Origin: Candidatus Woesearchaeota archaeon
GTDB taxonomy: Archaea > Nanobdellota > Nanobdellia > Woesearchaeales > GW2011-AR4
Reading direction: 5' to 3'
DNA: 64,000 nt
Assembly (NCBI GenBank): GCA_016187465.1
Contig: JACPJQ010000007.1
Coordinates: forward strand, 62,001-126,000
Of this stretch, positions 1-8,585 are shown piece by piece (position 1 is the stretch's first letter; the number at the start of each line of letters is the position of its first letter). The notes beneath the pieces are model-generated. The model searched no databases. It saw only the letters and a list, made by a program, of their open reading frames with translations, and was not told where the DNA came from. The translations under genes and the position numbers were made by a program.

Positions 1-438
1 TTCTTAAAGCTGGCCCGTAAAATAAACAACGGCATGCCCCATTATACAGTCGAGTTGCTTGAAAATGAACTGAACAAACTTAAAAAATCAGTCAAAAATG
101 CAAAAGTCGGGGTTCTTGGATTGGCTTACAAGGCAAATGTTGATGATATAAGAGAGAGCCCGGCATTTGAAATCATAAATATTTTGAAGACTAAAAAATC
201 TGATGTTTACGTCTTCGACCCCCATGTGAAAAAAGGCAGCAATGTAAAGGATCTTGACGAATTGCTGAATAAGAGCGACTGCATAATTTTAGTGACTGAC
301 CACAGCGAATTCAGGGATTTGGACTTAACAAAATTGAAAAAAAATAAGATATTAATTGTGATTGACGGCAGAAATTGCCTGGATAAGGAAAAGATAAAGT
401 CTATGGGAATAAACTATCATGGAATCGGCAGGAGCTGA
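1..438 (+). CDS. Nucleotide-sugar dehydrogenase, C-terminal part (5' end outside window)
   Basis: This is the last part of a UDP-sugar 6-dehydrogenase, which oxidises C6 of a UDP-sugar to a uronic acid with NAD. The frame is open from base 1, so the ATG at 34 is internal and the Rossmann domain and catalytic Cys lie outside the window. Visible are the end of the central helix (LARKINNGMPHYTVEL) and the UDP-binding C-terminal domain with GVLGLAYKANVDDIRESPA and the closing VIDGRN. The ARKIN..MP pattern leans toward the UDP-GlcNAc/UDP-ManNAc type rather than UDP-glucose, but the specificity residues cannot be seen. Eleven bases separate it from the next SDR gene, so they are probably co-transcribed. 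Confidence 0.9.
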   Translation, partial: FLKLARKINNGMPHYTVELLENELNKLKKSVKNAKVGVLGLAYKANVDDIRESPAFEIINILKTKKSDVYVFDPHVKKGSNVKDLDELLNKSDCIILVTDHSEFRDLDLTKLKKNKILIVIDGRNCLDKEKIKSMGINYHGIGRS

Positions 439-449
439 CATCTAATCAA

Positions 450-1547
450 ATGAGGGTGCTTGTTACAGGCGGGATAGGACTTATCGGAAGTGCATGCTGC
501 AAGCTCCTTCTGGAGAAAGGGCATGAGGTTGTGAGTGTAGACAATAATACAAGAAAGGCATTGTTTGGAGACGAAGCAAATAACTTAGCAAATATGGACG
601 ATGATTTCTCTGGCAACAAAAATCTGGAGTTAGTTGATGCTGATATCAGGAATGAGGAGCTGATGTCGAAAATCATTAAAAATGTTGATGCCCTTATTCA
701 TCTTGCCGCGCAGCCGTCTCATCCAAAAAGCCTCGAAATTCCAATGGAAGATTTCCAGATTAACGCCTATGGGACCCTGCTGCTCCTTGAGATTACGAGG
801 CAGCTAAATCCTGAAATTCCGTTTGCTTTCATGTCAACCAATAAGGTATATGGGGATTACCCGAATTATTTCAATTATAAGATCATCGGAAGACGGTATG
901 AAAACGTTGCGTTAGAAAGCTTTAACGAGGAATTGCCAACAGACAGGTGCGGCCATACGCCTTTTGGCGTTTCAAAACTTGCAGCAGACACATACACCCA
1001 GGAATACGCCATAAACTACGGCTTAAAAACAGCAACCTTTAGAGGAGGATGCTTGACGGGGAAAAACTCCCGTGCTGTGGAGATGCATGGTTTCCTTCCT
1101 TATATCATCAAATGCGCATTAACAAGAAAAAGATATTATGTATACGGTGGCGGCTACAGGGTAAGGGATCAGGTACACAGCTCTGACGTTGCCGCTGCGC
1201 TATATGAGTTCATTAAGAATCCTAAACCTGGCATATTGGGCAGTTACGGGAAGGTTTACAACTTAGGCGGCGGAAGGGAAAATTCTGTATCCATTTTTGA
1301 GACCATTGATGCGATCAAGGCGAAAACCTCCATAGAGCTTGATTTTGAAGATGCACCTGAAAGAGAATCAGACCACATATGGTGGATATCAGACCTGTCA
1401 AAATTTAAGAAGGATTATCCATTATGGAAATTAACCAAAGACAAAGATTTTATCTTTAATGAGATAATTGAACATTACATAACAAGTCTAGGGCTCCCTG
1501 TTAAGCTTGGAATGGAGGATTACTTTAAAAGTAAAAATGTTGCTTAA
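450..1547 (+). CDS. SDR nucleotide-sugar epimerase, CDP-paratose 2-epimerase-like
   Basis: Extended short-chain dehydrogenase of 365 aa that should modify a nucleotide sugar with bound NAD. The N-terminus carries the dinucleotide motif TGGIGLIGS (residues 6-14). The first loop VDNNTRKALFGDEA and the stretches FRGGCLTG and MHGFLPYIIK are what I know from CDP-paratose/CDP-tyvelose 2-epimerase-like proteins. The usual catalytic Tyr of YxxxK is Phe here (TPFGVSK, Lys kept), and the upstream STNKVYG replaces the more common SSxxVYG. I recall Phe in related SDR subfamilies, so this may be a family trait. The substrate could be a CDP- or UDP-sugar; an RfbF/RfbG-like pair for CDP-sugars lies at 47038-48698. 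Confidence 0.82.
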   Translation: MRVLVTGGIGLIGSACCKLLLEKGHEVVSVDNNTRKALFGDEANNLANMDDDFSGNKNLELVDADIRNEELMSKIIKNVDALIHLAAQPSHPKSLEIPMEDFQINAYGTLLLLEITRQLNPEIPFAFMSTNKVYGDYPNYFNYKIIGRRYENVALESFNEELPTDRCGHTPFGVSKLAADTYTQEYAINYGLKTATFRGGCLTGKNSRAVEMHGFLPYIIKCALTRKRYYVYGGGYRVRDQVHSSDVAAALYEFIKNPKPGILGSYGKVYNLGGGRENSVSIFETIDAIKAKTSIELDFEDAPERESDHIWWISDLSKFKKDYPLWKLTKDKDFIFNEIIEHYITSLGLPVKLGMEDYFKSKNVA

Positions 1548-1575
1548 CCGAAGTGCACATCACCTCTGGCGCATA

Positions 1576-2346
1576 TTAGCGAGAATCCCTTCTTAAACTC
1601 TTGGCAAGCATCTTGAGCATGCTGTAGCCGTGCCTGAAAGTTCTCATCTTTGAAACACCTGCAACACGCCATCTATAATGAATAGGCACTTCCAGAATTC
1701 TCATATTCATGCGCTTTGCTTTTATTAACAGCTCAAAATCAGGCCAGCCGTTTTCCTTGAGTTTACCTCTGAATTGCCTGACCTTGAAGGCTTTGAATCC
1801 GCACAATGAGTCTGTAAGGTATTGTTTGATTATCAATGACACAAGCAGTGCAAATGCCCTGTTGCCGGGCTTGTGCAACGCCTTCATGGAGCCTTTCTCC
1901 ATTGGGTAAACGAATCTTGTTCCATTAACAAAATCCGCAGTTCCATCAAAAAGAGGCTTCACAACCATTGGAATCTCCTCGGGCTGCGTGGCCATATCAG
2001 CGTCAAGAATAATGGCAAATTTGCCTCTTGCGGCATTAATTCCAACCCTAACTGCGTAGCCCTTTCCGCGATTTGGCTTATAGCCGATTACCCTTAAATT
2101 CTTAACTTTTGTTTTCAGCGCTGCTTTGGCAGTATCGTCATAGCTACCGTCGTCTATGACTATAATTTCAGTTCTCCAAGGCATACTGGGTATTCTTCTG
2201 AGGCACTTTTCTATATTATCCGCTTCATTGTAGCAAGGGACCAGTATAGACAATTCAATTTTTCCATGTTTTAAACTCCTTTTTTTATTTGCTATTGCGT
2301 ACCACCATTTAAGCGTTGATTTTTGCTCTGTCTCAGAAGATAGCAA
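1576..2346 (-). CDS. GT2 family glycosyltransferase (dolichol-phosphate sugar synthase-like)
   Basis: Inverting GT-A glycosyltransferase of 256 aa, without evident membrane helices. It has the family-2 signatures ILVPCYNE (33-41), VIDDGSYDDT (63-72), the metal-binding DAD (115-117) and DSLCGFKAF (179-187), the pattern of polyprenyl-phosphate mannose/glucose synthases. Such enzymes charge a lipid carrier with one sugar at the cytoplasmic face. No in-frame ATG precedes the catalytic core; the longest frame begins with TTG at 2346. A TATA-like box (TTTATATTTAA) lies only about 10 bases upstream of that TTG, so the true start may be an internal non-ATG codon. An AGGAG motif with a nearby TTG around residue 31 is an alternative. 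Confidence 0.85.
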   Translation of the reverse strand: MLSSETEQKSTLKWWYAIANKKRSLKHGKIELSILVPCYNEADNIEKCLRRIPSMPWRTEIIVIDDGSYDDTAKAALKTKVKNLRVIGYKPNRGKGYAVRVGINAARGKFAIILDADMATQPEEIPMVVKPLFDGTADFVNGTRFVYPMEKGSMKALHKPGNRAFALLVSLIIKQYLTDSLCGFKAFKVRQFRGKLKENGWPDFELLIKAKRMNMRILEVPIHYRWRVAGVSKMRTFRHGYSMLKMLAKSLRRDSR

Positions 2347-2452
2347 CTTAAATATAAATATTTACATTGTTATGGCTTTGCATAAGACTGCAGTATCTCA
2401 TAAGCCCAAGTCACATTGGTTATATGATATAAGATTTTAGCAGTATGGAAAA

Positions 2453-2463
2453 GGTTTATAAAC
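2453..2463 (+). promoter_or_regulatory. Archaeal TATA box for the GT-C-like gene
   Basis: GGTTTATAAAC lies about 35 bases before the ATG at 2494, inside the divergent 147-base gap. Confidence 0.55.
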
Positions 2464-2493
2464 AAAACTTAATTTTTTCTGTTAAAGGGTATA

Positions 2494-3882
2494 ATGTTTA
2501 AAAAAATATTCAAAAAAACCGAGTTTAAAATATTTTTAACTGTTTGGATTGTTTATCTTTTTTACTTCTCTGAAATCGGGGGATCTAATTCTAATTCTGC
2601 TGCGGCATTGACAGTCTCGATTGCAGAAGACAACACCTTAAGTATAGACCGATATAAAAACCATACTGACAGGCATAATTTTGCTTTTTACAAAGGCAAA
2701 TATTATTCTGCACTTCCGCCTGGGGCGTCATTTCTTGCCTTGCCACTTTATATGATATTTAAGCCGTTGCTGGATATCCTGCATTTCCCAGATCACACGG
2801 ATTCCATAATCAGGCTTGTGGTTGCATCAGTCATATCCACAATTTTCTTGACATCCGTGGCTTCGGCATTGACAGCTATTCTGCTGTTCAAACTTCTCAA
2901 ACATTTTACAAGGAATGATAAAAAAAGGATTTTTCTGACTTTCGTTTTTTCATTTGGAACCCTGTTTTTTTTATATTCTACCAGATACGAACCTGTTTTA
3001 ATATCAGCTTTTTTTTCCTTTTTTGCATTTTACCTACTATTCAATGTAAAGTATAAAGAATTTAATAATAAGATGCTTTTTTTGGCCGGTTTCCTGTCTG
3101 CTGCGGCAGTTACTGTGCACTATTTTCAAGCTGCGGTGTTCTTTATCTTATTTTTATATCTTCTGAGTTTTTCAAAAATCGATAAAAAAGTTTTGATATA
3201 TATATTGGGGACTTTGATTCCAATAGCCCTGCTCATGTGGTATCACTATTACATATTCGACAACCCGCTCAAAACCGGCTACAACTACAGCGCCTCTTAT
3301 CTGGATTGGTATCCGGATGAGAACAAGTTTGATTTTCCCAAAATTGGCAGTATATGGGGGCTTACTTTTAGCCCGTTCAAGGGTTTTTTCTTTTATATGC
3401 CGATTACTTTGTTGGCATTGTATGGTTTTTTCTGGAATCTTGCAAGAAAAAATATGTACAAAGCAGAGATTATATTTTCCTTTATAATATTTATCTCTAA
3501 TCTTATATTCGTTGCTTCTTCAGTTTTTTGGTATGGTGGCTGTTCTTATGGACCAAGGTATTTAGCGCCGTCTATACCTTTTATGTTTATAATTGTGGGT
3601 AGCGTAATGGGGAGTATACCTATGGTGTACATCTATTTTTTAAGTGCAATCTCCATTTTTATAAATTATTTATCAGCTATATACGGCAGATACTGCCTAA
3701 CTGATAACGATATTTTCAATTTTTATATACCTTCACTTTTTAACAAGGGGCTCGCAAACTACAATCCACTGCTCATGATTTCCAGATATTTCGGTGAGAT
3801 TCCATCCTATATTGTCGCTATATTGCACTTTCTTGTTATATTTCTGTTGTGCTTACTGATCTACCTTGTATGGAGAAGGTGA
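2494..3882 (+). CDS. Polytopic membrane protein, GT-C glycosyltransferase-like
   Basis: 462 aa with about ten hydrophobic helices. A first helix (11-26) is followed by an extracellular loop with an acidic pair (E45 D46) and the segment YYSALPPGAS, then repeated membrane spans and a late loop WYGGCSYGPRYLAPSIPF. This layout (acidic residues in the first loop, aromatic-rich PRYLxP-type loop near the end) is typical of GT-C enzymes that transfer sugars from polyprenyl-phosphate donors outside the cell. Family assignment is by layout only, and the donor and acceptor are unknown. It lies 81 bases before the YfhO-like gene, which has its own TATA box. The neighbouring GT2 enzyme could supply the lipid-linked donor. 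Confidence 0.7.
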   Translation: MFKKIFKKTEFKIFLTVWIVYLFYFSEIGGSNSNSAAALTVSIAEDNTLSIDRYKNHTDRHNFAFYKGKYYSALPPGASFLALPLYMIFKPLLDILHFPDHTDSIIRLVVASVISTIFLTSVASALTAILLFKLLKHFTRNDKKRIFLTFVFSFGTLFFLYSTRYEPVLISAFFSFFAFYLLFNVKYKEFNNKMLFLAGFLSAAAVTVHYFQAAVFFILFLYLLSFSKIDKKVLIYILGTLIPIALLMWYHYYIFDNPLKTGYNYSASYLDWYPDENKFDFPKIGSIWGLTFSPFKGFFFYMPITLLALYGFFWNLARKNMYKAEIIFSFIIFISNLIFVASSVFWYGGCSYGPRYLAPSIPFMFIIVGSVMGSIPMVYIYFLSAISIFINYLSAIYGRYCLTDNDIFNFYIPSLFNKGLANYNPLLMISRYFGEIPSYIVAILHFLVIFLLCLLIYLVWRR

Positions 3883-3930
3883 TAACCGATTACAGTCTTC
3901 TGAAGTTTCATATCAAACTACCTTTCAGAA

Positions 3931-3943
3931 ATATTTATAAAAG
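3931..3943 (+). promoter_or_regulatory. Archaeal TATA box for the YfhO-like gene
   Basis: ATATTTATAAAAG is centred about 27 bases before the ATG at 3964, which predicts a leaderless or very short-leader transcript. Confidence 0.6.
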
Positions 3944-3963
3944 ATATAACAGCACTTTAATCG

Positions 3964-6498
3964 ATGAAATCCAAGTTTTTTCAGAAAAATAGTGACCTTA
4001 AATACGCAATTCTATTATTGTTGGTGACTCTTGTTCTGTTTTCAAAGGTTTTATCACATCCTAAGGATATTATTTGGTCACCCTCTTCAGACCTCATTGA
4101 GCAATTTTCTTATTGGAGCGAGTTTAGGTACAAATCAGTCAATGAATTTGGGCAACTGCCGCTTTGGAATCCTTACACATTAAGCGGATACCCTTATGTT
4201 GGCGACCCTAATTCTTCCCATCTTTTTTACCCCGGCAAGATATTACTTAATTTTTTCAATAATCCTCAATTCGGCTTTATTTTCATAATCCACTTTTTCT
4301 TGGGAGGCTTGTTCGTATACTTGTTTTTAAAGGCATTAGGCATAGATGACTTTAGCTCTTTTATTGCAGGCGCAGTTTATATCCTAAGCGTAAAATTAGC
4401 GTATATTGTTTGGCTGGGTTATCTTGATAGAGACACTAGTGTAATGGCAGTCCCTCTGCTTTTTTTATTAGTGGAAAAATATTTCAGAAAAAAACAGAAA
4501 TTTTATTTGATTTTGATTCCATTGGCATTGGCGCTTCAATTCTTCGGCGATGTTCCGCAATTCTCAGTTTATACTGTATTGGTCATATTTATTTATTATA
4601 TATTCAGGGCTTTTTCTGAGCAAAGCTCAGAGCCCTCTTGGCGAGGTTTTGCAGAGCAGTTAAAGATAAACTTCTATAATTTGTTTAAATATCTGAGCAT
4701 ATTTGCTATTATGCTTGTACTTTTTATATTGCTATCATCAATCCAGTTAATACCTAATTTAGAAAAGTTTCAGTTTAGCAGCAGGCGGCAGGGCCTAAGC
4801 TTTGAAACTATTACTAAAAGCTATGTTATTCCGCCATACTATATCATAACAATGCTGATGCCGGATTTTGCTGGCTCTTACAATAATGGCTCATACTGGG
4901 GGGTTTATGGTTACCCGGAGATAGCGAGTTATATCGGAATATTGCCTTTAATTTTTGTTATGTTAACTTTTTTAAACAGAAATAAATTTACAATCTTTTT
5001 TTATATTTTAGCTGCATTTTCCCTGCTTTTTGCTATTGGAAAATATTCGCCTTTATTTCTTTTATTCTATAATTTTGTGCCTACATTTAACTTGTTCAGG
5101 AACCCCCTAAGAATGCTGTTCTTTTTTAATTTTGCCATGGTTGTGCTAGTGGGATTCGGAACTAATTTTTTCCTGAGCAAACTTAAACCAAAAAAATCAA
5201 AACGAATTTTGTCCATCTTACTGGTCATCTTTATTGCATCAATTGCAACAACTGCCTTAATTTATTTGTTCGCTTCGCATATGATGAACATTGGCGAAAA
5301 AATGCTAATAAATAAGATATCTAACGCCTCAACTCCATTAAATTCTTTAGGATTTTACAAAGAAAAGCTGATGTTAGCGTATAATGAAATTGCATCTGGC
5401 TTCCTAACTTTTGATGCACTGCTCCTCTCAATAATTTTATTGTTCTATTGGAGATTGAGAATGCCAAAGTTGCCGAGCAAAGCTTGGACATATCCCCGAG
5501 CAAAGCTCTCGAATATAAAGCTGATAAAACCGCTTATATTTCTAATTATATTTCTTGACCTTGGCTTGTATTCTATGAGTATTATTCAGGTAAAAGACAA
5601 GTCTGCTATATTTGAAAAGACCGATATTATTAATTTTTTGGAAAAAGATAAAGGAATTTTTAGGGTACTGGCATTTAAAAATTATCTACTGCCCCAGTAT
5701 TCCTCAATAAAATACAATATATACAAAGTTGATGGGTATGAAGGCATGATAATGAAAGATTATTTTGATTACATCTCTGCTATGAACAACGCCACTGCCA
5801 TTCCTGCTACAGTTCTTCCTATAGTCGACATATATTATCCCGAGATGCTGAATCTTCTAAATGCCAAATATGTTGTATCAGAAAAGCAGTTATACGGAAA
5901 CTATTATAAAAATTATGAATTAGTATATAACACAACCAGCAATTTTTACCTGTCTTTTGGGATGACCCGTATGTATGACAAGGAATTCAATGATGCCTCC
6001 CACGAATTCATCGGAAGGAAAGGTGTATTTGTGTACCTCAATAAAGATTTTTTGCCAAGGGCTTTTGTTGTGCCAAGCGCCGCTGTTCTGGACAGAAACA
6101 ATATTTTAGCTGAACTTAAAAAGCCAAGTTTTAAATCAAGAGGGCTGGTTTTGCTGGAAAAGAGCCCAAACAAGCCTTTGGCTAATCAAGGGGGATACAA
6201 AGAAGCGAATATAACTTTTTACTCTCCAAATAAGATTAGCGTAAGCGTTGATACGGACTACCCTGGCTTTTTGGTTTTAAGTGAAGTGTGGTACCCTGGC
6301 TGGAAAGCCCTGGATAATGGAAAAGAAACAGAAATTTACAGGGCAAACTATATAACTAGGTCAGTCTATCTGGACAAGGGCGAGCATGATGTAGATTTTA
6401 TTTATGATCCGCTGTCTTTTAAAATTGGGTTATGGATAACTATTGCAACATTATTTTTTATTATGGCGTATATTGTAATTTATTATAGAGAACTTTGA
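3964..6498 (+). CDS. YfhO-like polytopic membrane protein (GT-C-type)
   Basis: 844 aa, with an N-terminal membrane helix (13-30), the YfhO-type loop LPLWNPYTLSGYPYVGD (65-81), about a dozen further helices and a large soluble C-terminal domain ending in a last helix (about 815-838). Bacterial YfhO proteins are implicated in glycosylation of lipoteichoic acid outside the membrane from a lipid-linked sugar. A similar role in decorating the surface glycan is inferred here. Two hydrophilic loops, near residues 218-233 and 503-516, are encoded by hairpin-forming copies of GAGCAAAGCT (see repeats) and look like inserted DNA. The stop codon lies inside the first arm of an inverted-repeat array. Confidence 0.82.
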   Translation: MKSKFFQKNSDLKYAILLLLVTLVLFSKVLSHPKDIIWSPSSDLIEQFSYWSEFRYKSVNEFGQLPLWNPYTLSGYPYVGDPNSSHLFYPGKILLNFFNNPQFGFIFIIHFFLGGLFVYLFLKALGIDDFSSFIAGAVYILSVKLAYIVWLGYLDRDTSVMAVPLLFLLVEKYFRKKQKFYLILIPLALALQFFGDVPQFSVYTVLVIFIYYIFRAFSEQSSEPSWRGFAEQLKINFYNLFKYLSIFAIMLVLFILLSSIQLIPNLEKFQFSSRRQGLSFETITKSYVIPPYYIITMLMPDFAGSYNNGSYWGVYGYPEIASYIGILPLIFVMLTFLNRNKFTIFFYILAAFSLLFAIGKYSPLFLLFYNFVPTFNLFRNPLRMLFFFNFAMVVLVGFGTNFFLSKLKPKKSKRILSILLVIFIASIATTALIYLFASHMMNIGEKMLINKISNASTPLNSLGFYKEKLMLAYNEIASGFLTFDALLLSIILLFYWRLRMPKLPSKAWTYPRAKLSNIKLIKPLIFLIIFLDLGLYSMSIIQVKDKSAIFEKTDIINFLEKDKGIFRVLAFKNYLLPQYSSIKYNIYKVDGYEGMIMKDYFDYISAMNNATAIPATVLPIVDIYYPEMLNLLNAKYVVSEKQLYGNYYKNYELVYNTTSNFYLSFGMTRMYDKEFNDASHEFIGRKGVFVYLNKDFLPRAFVVPSAAVLDRNNILAELKKPSFKSRGLVLLEKSPNKPLANQGGYKEANITFYSPNKISVSVDTDYPGFLVLSEVWYPGWKALDNGKETEIYRANYITRSVYLDKGEHDVDFIYDPLSFKIGLWITIATLFFIMAYIVIYYREL
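4606..4636 (+). repeat. Hairpin element inside the YfhO-like gene, copy 1
   Basis: AGGGCT (4606-4611) and CTGAGC (4616-4621) pair with GCTCAG (4625-4630) and AGCCCT (4631-4636) around an AAA loop. The core GAGCAAAGCT (4618-4627) recurs at 5475 and 5498. It codes for SEQSSE in a loop between membrane helices. Confidence 0.65.
5473..5508 (+). repeat. Hairpin elements inside the YfhO-like gene, copies 2 and 3
   Basis: Two more copies of GAGCAAAGCT lie at 5475-5484 and 5498-5507. Each forms a small hairpin with an AAA loop (CCGAGC/GCTTGG, and GAGC/GCTC). They are read in frames different from each other and from copy 1 (PSKAW, RAKLS, SEQSS). DNA-level rather than protein-level conservation suggests inserted palindromic elements. 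Confidence 0.6.
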
Positions 6499-6577
6499 AT
6501 AATCCATTATTTTTTACATTTCATTCAAAGTTCTCTTAGAGAATTTTGACAATTATGATAATTTTTCAAAATTCTCT
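6487..6577. repeat. Two tandem inverted repeats after the YfhO-like gene
   Basis: AGAGAACTTTGAAT (6487-6500) pairs with ATTCAAAGTTCTCT (6523-6536). Immediately after, AGAGAATTTTGA (6538-6549) pairs with TCAAAATTCTCT (6566-6577). The four arms are variants of one 12-base word. The first includes the stop codon. Possible roles are a terminator/3'-end structure or a small MITE-like element. Confidence 0.6.
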
Positions 6578-6611
6578 ATAGAAAGAATAAATCAACTTGA
6601 GACCTGATATC

Positions 6612-7415
6612 ATGCAGATTGAAAACAAAGTCGTTGTAATTACTGGCGCTTCCAGGGGGATAGGCAAATCTTTGGCAAGAGAGTTTTCTAGAAATGGGGC
6701 GATTACTGTGATAACCGCCAGGTCTATTGGCAAGTTAAAGGAAGTTGAATCAGAACTCAAGCACAATAGTGCAATAGTTCATCCAATCGCCTTTGATGTT
6801 ACATCAAAAAAATCCATAGAATCTATGATAAATGAAGTGATAAGAAAGTACGGAAGGATTGACGTATTGGTTAATAATGCTGCTTTAGCTTTTTATGAAG
6901 AAATAGCAGATTCAAAATGGGATGATATTGATAAATTATTCAAAACTAATTTTTTTGGCCCGCTTCAATGCATCCAAACGGCCTTGCCATACATGAAGAA
7001 AAGAAGGAAAGGTTTAATAGTAAATATATCAGCTCCGATTTCCAGGTATTCACTTCACCACCAGGGGGTGTACTCTGCCAGCAAAGCTGCTTTGGAGCGT
7101 ATAACCGAGGCTTTGGATATTGAAGAGGGTAAATACGGGATTGAGACTCTTATTGCGATTATAGACAGAACAAAGACCGATATAAAAAAATATGCCCTTG
7201 GCCCAAAAAAATACGCCCGTCTGCCTTATAATTTGCAGGAAGCTGATCCAGACGCTGTTGCAAAAAAAATTGTTAGGGCGGTGATCAGGGGCGATAGGGT
7301 TTGTTTTATGTCAAAACGAAGCTGGGTGTTCGGCATATTGAGCGTAGTATGCCCGCAATTCATAAATAAAATGTTCAAAAAAAGCCACAGCAAATTTATC
7401 AGCAGTTTAAAATGA
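6612..7415 (+). CDS. SDR family oxidoreductase (classical short-chain dehydrogenase)
   Basis: Soluble NAD(P)-dependent short-chain dehydrogenase, 267 aa from the chosen start. It shows TGASRGIG for dinucleotide binding near the N-terminus, VLVNNAA, a serine-bearing INISAP, and the catalytic YSASK. The frame extends to a TTG at 6597, but the ATG at 6612 (MQIENKVVVITGAS) gives the standard N-terminus. The C-terminal tail is basic (MFKKSHSKF). The substrate cannot be read from sequence; reduction of a keto group on a sugar or lipid is plausible given the locus. Its end overlaps the next SDR gene by 4 bases (ATGA), implying translational coupling. Confidence 0.85.
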   Translation: MQIENKVVVITGASRGIGKSLAREFSRNGAITVITARSIGKLKEVESELKHNSAIVHPIAFDVTSKKSIESMINEVIRKYGRIDVLVNNAALAFYEEIADSKWDDIDKLFKTNFFGPLQCIQTALPYMKKRRKGLIVNISAPISRYSLHHQGVYSASKAALERITEALDIEEGKYGIETLIAIIDRTKTDIKKYALGPKKYARLPYNLQEADPDAVAKKIVRAVIRGDRVCFMSKRSWVFGILSVVCPQFINKMFKKSHSKFISSLK

Positions 7416-8404
7416 GCTCAAAAGTAATGGTGACTGGCGGCTTGGGGTGGCTGGGGAGCAGGCTTCTTCAGAGGCTGGTATCAGAAAAGAGGGAGATTGT
7501 ATGTGTGGATTTTTTTGACGCAAGCAAAAGCAAGCTGCCGAAATTTCTAATAGGCTATAAGAAATTCAAGATTGTTGCAGGCGATATAAGAAAATCGCAT
7601 GAATTTATCGAAGAGTTTAAGGATTGTGATGCTGTGTTTAATATAGCCGGTATGCAGCATCCGAGGTTTACTGGGGATATTTATACTGTAAACAGGGATG
7701 GTCCGGTTAGCCTTCTTAAGTCTTGTATTAAAATGAATGTGCCTGGTTTTATACATATAAGCAGCGCTGGCGTTCATGGCGACAATATTAATCCAGAAAT
7801 TCCCCATACTGAAAAATCCCCATTTAGGCCGCTTACGCATTATGCAATAAGCAAGGTTCAAGGAGAAAAATTGTTGGGAAGGTTTATCCAAAAGTCTCCA
7901 ACAAAGATTGTGATTATAAGGCCTGGTCTTTTTTATGGAGTCAATCCTTCGAAAAATTTTGCTGAACTTATCAAGAGACTTAAGGGCGGTTTTACATTGC
8001 TTTTTGGTAAAGAAGGTTACTATAGAACATACGTTGACATAGAAATGCTTATTGACGCTATTATTAATGCAGAAGGGTATAGTAAATCAGGGGAAGCATT
8101 CCTTATCGGAGACAGGGAACCGTTAAATACCCTTCAATTTTATCTTTGTATTGCTGATGAGATTGATGTTAAATTAAAGATTTTGAAACTCCCGACTTTT
8201 GTGTCTAGGATGTCTGAAAATTTGTCGTATGTATCTGGGAAATTCAATATCCATCTTCGTTTAGCTAATATCATAGGGGAATTCGGAAGAAATAATGTTT
8301 TTTCGAGTGAAAAGGCAGTAAAAGAGCTTTTATACAAGCCGCGCGACTCCTCGGAGGCTGGCATAAGGGAAATGACTAAATCTGTATTAAAAAGTTTGGA
8401 ATAA
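7412..8404 (+). CDS. SDR family NAD-dependent epimerase/dehydratase
   Basis: Extended SDR of 330 aa with VTGGLGWLGS at residues 7-16, the active-site stretch ISSAGVHG and catalytic HYAISK (Tyr and Lys kept). This is the fold of nucleotide-sugar epimerases, 4,6-dehydratases and 3-beta-hydroxysteroid dehydrogenase-like enzymes; specific activity is unknown. The gene starts inside the stop of the preceding SDR (ATGA overlap), so the two reductases probably act on the same substrate or on successive intermediates. The next 181 bases hold no gene, only AT-rich sequence with a TATA-like box at 8513-8524. Confidence 0.82.
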   Translation: MSSKVMVTGGLGWLGSRLLQRLVSEKREIVCVDFFDASKSKLPKFLIGYKKFKIVAGDIRKSHEFIEEFKDCDAVFNIAGMQHPRFTGDIYTVNRDGPVSLLKSCIKMNVPGFIHISSAGVHGDNINPEIPHTEKSPFRPLTHYAISKVQGEKLLGRFIQKSPTKIVIIRPGLFYGVNPSKNFAELIKRLKGGFTLLFGKEGYYRTYVDIEMLIDAIINAEGYSKSGEAFLIGDREPLNTLQFYLCIADEIDVKLKILKLPTFVSRMSENLSYVSGKFNIHLRLANIIGEFGRNNVFSSEKAVKELLYKPRDSSEAGIREMTKSVLKSLE

Positions 8405-8585
8405 GAATGGAAAGTGAATTTTAGGGCAAAAAGTGAATATCGGATATTTTTATTTATTATTTCATTAATTTTATTTTTGAAGATTATTTTAATCCAAATT
8501 TTGTTAATAGAAAGTTTTATAAAGAAAAAATGATAATTGCCGTAGAGGTAGCAGCTTAAATAAATCTTAAAATTGTTTTTGGGAT

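Noticed and set aside
7547-7891. Minus-strand open frame of 114 codons
   Set aside because: It is a shadow of the SDR gene at 7412-8404.
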